Below the pieces are notes generated by a model. It did not search any database. It was not told where the DNA came from and saw nothing but the letters and a program-made list of their open reading frames with translations. A program made the translations under genes and the position numbers. From Bacillota bacterium (GTDB taxonomy: Bacteria; Bacillota; Bacilli; Bacillales_B; DSM-18226), in the NCBI GenBank assembly GCA_021821235.1, contig JAKACS010000151.1, positions 1 through 7,208 on the forward strand: a DNA stretch of 7,208 bases, given 5' to 3'. The first letter of the stretch is position 1. Every line of letters starts with the position of its first letter. Below, piece by piece: positions 6,356 through 7,208 of this stretch.

Positions 6356-7208
6356 GTACCTTGTCTCCCTTGAAGCCAAGGAAGGTTTCAAACGGAATAT
6401 CGTGGCCGTCTTTACGGTATTTTTCACCGCAGACTGGGCAATTTTTGTTTGGAAGGTCAAAGCCGGATCCGACAGTACCATCATTAAAGAATTCGGAATG
6501 TTTGCAAGCCGGGCAAACATAATGCGGCGGAAGCGGATTTACCTCCGTTATTTCGGTCATCGTCGCAACAAGCGAGGAACCAACCGATCCCCTCGAACCG
6601 ACGAGATAGCCGTCATCAAGAGATTTCTTCACCAATTTATGAGCAATTAAGTAGATTACCGCAAATCCGTGACCGATAATACTCTTTAATTCCTTTTCAA
6701 GCCGGGCTTCAACAATTTCCGGGAGCGGGTCACCATAGATTTTATGAGCCATTGCATAGCTCATTTGCCGCATTTCATCTTCAGCGCCTTCAATTCTTGG
6801 CGTGTACAAATCATCTTTAATCGGCTTGATAAAATCAATCATATCTGCAATTTTATTCGTATTTGTCACAACGATTTCCTTTGCTTTTTCAGCACCTAAA
6901 AACTGAAATTCTGCAAGCATTTCATTCGTTGTCCGGAAATGAACATCTGGGAGTTGGTGGCGGTTTAGCGGATTCGCTCCTCCTTGTGAATGAACAAGGA
7001 TTTTTCGGTAGACTTTATCCGTTTCATTTAAATAGTGAACATTGCCGGTAGCGACAACAGGGATACCCAGTTTATCACCGAGTTTCACAATATTGCCGAT
7101 GATTTCTTCCAACGCCTTTTCATCACGAATCAATTCCATTTCAATCAACGGCGCGTATACAGGCTTCGGCATCACTTCAAGATAATCGTAAAAACCGGCA
7201 AAGGCTTC
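6341..7208 (-). CDS. polC: PolC DNA polymerase III alpha, 5' exon (internal 289 residues; gene start outside window)
   Basis: This exon runs in frame from the right edge for 289 codons plus one base. Counting from the window edge: the end of the PHP-type region ([13 protein letters not shown], about 48-60); the palm motif [15 protein letters not shown] (201-215) with the GSRGSVGSS phosphate-binding loop; a zinc site with C232, C235, C257 and C260 (CPAC...CPVC), typical of PolC; and [13 protein letters not shown] (277-289), whose Asp286 and Asp288 are the first two catalytic aspartates. The coding sequence ends on the first base of the next Asn codon at 6341, where the intron begins. Unspliced, translation would add SASRC and stop at 6324-6326. 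With the 3' exon, 757 residues of PolC are in the window; a full Bacillus PolC has about 1437, so roughly 680 N-terminal residues lie beyond the edge. Confidence 0.96.

Noticed and set aside
2265..7208. polC as a pseudogene broken by an insertion
   Set aside because: The exon frames join exactly, both intron ends match the group II consensus, and domains V and VI are present, so splicing restores the gene. Expression data would settle it.

Overview
The window reads as a chromosomal housekeeping locus of a Bacillaceae-type (low-GC Gram-positive) bacterium. All real genes are on the minus strand, so transcription runs from high to low coordinates. The order polC, rimP, nusA, rnpM (ylxR), rplGA (ylxQ) is the conserved Bacillus order. 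PolC is the Firmicutes-type replicative polymerase, and the Shine-Dalgarno sites are the strong AGGAGG-like kind.

From the right edge: 6341-7208 encodes the middle of PolC (end of the PHP region, palm start, four-cysteine zinc site, and the catalytic PDID motif). The gene then stops being polC and becomes a 2670-bp group II intron (3671-6340). The intron starts GTGCG and ends AT. It has an upstream ribozyme part (5604-6340), a 607-aa reverse transcriptase/maturase/HNH endonuclease (3780-5603), domain V (3720-3754), and domain VI with a bulged branch-point A at 3678. PolC resumes at 3670 and runs to its stop at 2265, ending in the clamp-binding motif QLSLF. Joining 6341 to 3670 restores an exact asparagine codon (A + AT) and an uninterrupted PolC. 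Without splicing the polymerase ends five codons into the intron. The essential replicase therefore appears to depend on ribozyme splicing. This is the most striking feature of the window.

Left of polC, a good extended -10 promoter (2209-2237) is followed by a GAAA-loop hairpin with a broken U-tract (2145-2174), then rimP, nusA, rnpM and the start of rplGA. This resembles the B. subtilis arrangement, in which NusA represses its own operon by NusA-dependent termination in the leader. The operon products work in ribosome maturation (RimP), transcription elongation/termination (NusA), RNase P modulation (RnpM) and RNA binding (YlxQ). infB would be expected just beyond the left edge.

The intron reverse transcriptase is much more AT-rich (about 30% G+C in hand-counted lines) than the flanking polC (about 50%), which fits arrival by horizontal transfer or retrohoming. 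The intron boundaries come from reading frame, terminal consensus and hand-drawn RNA folds. The intron subclass and the EBS1 pairing remain uncertain.
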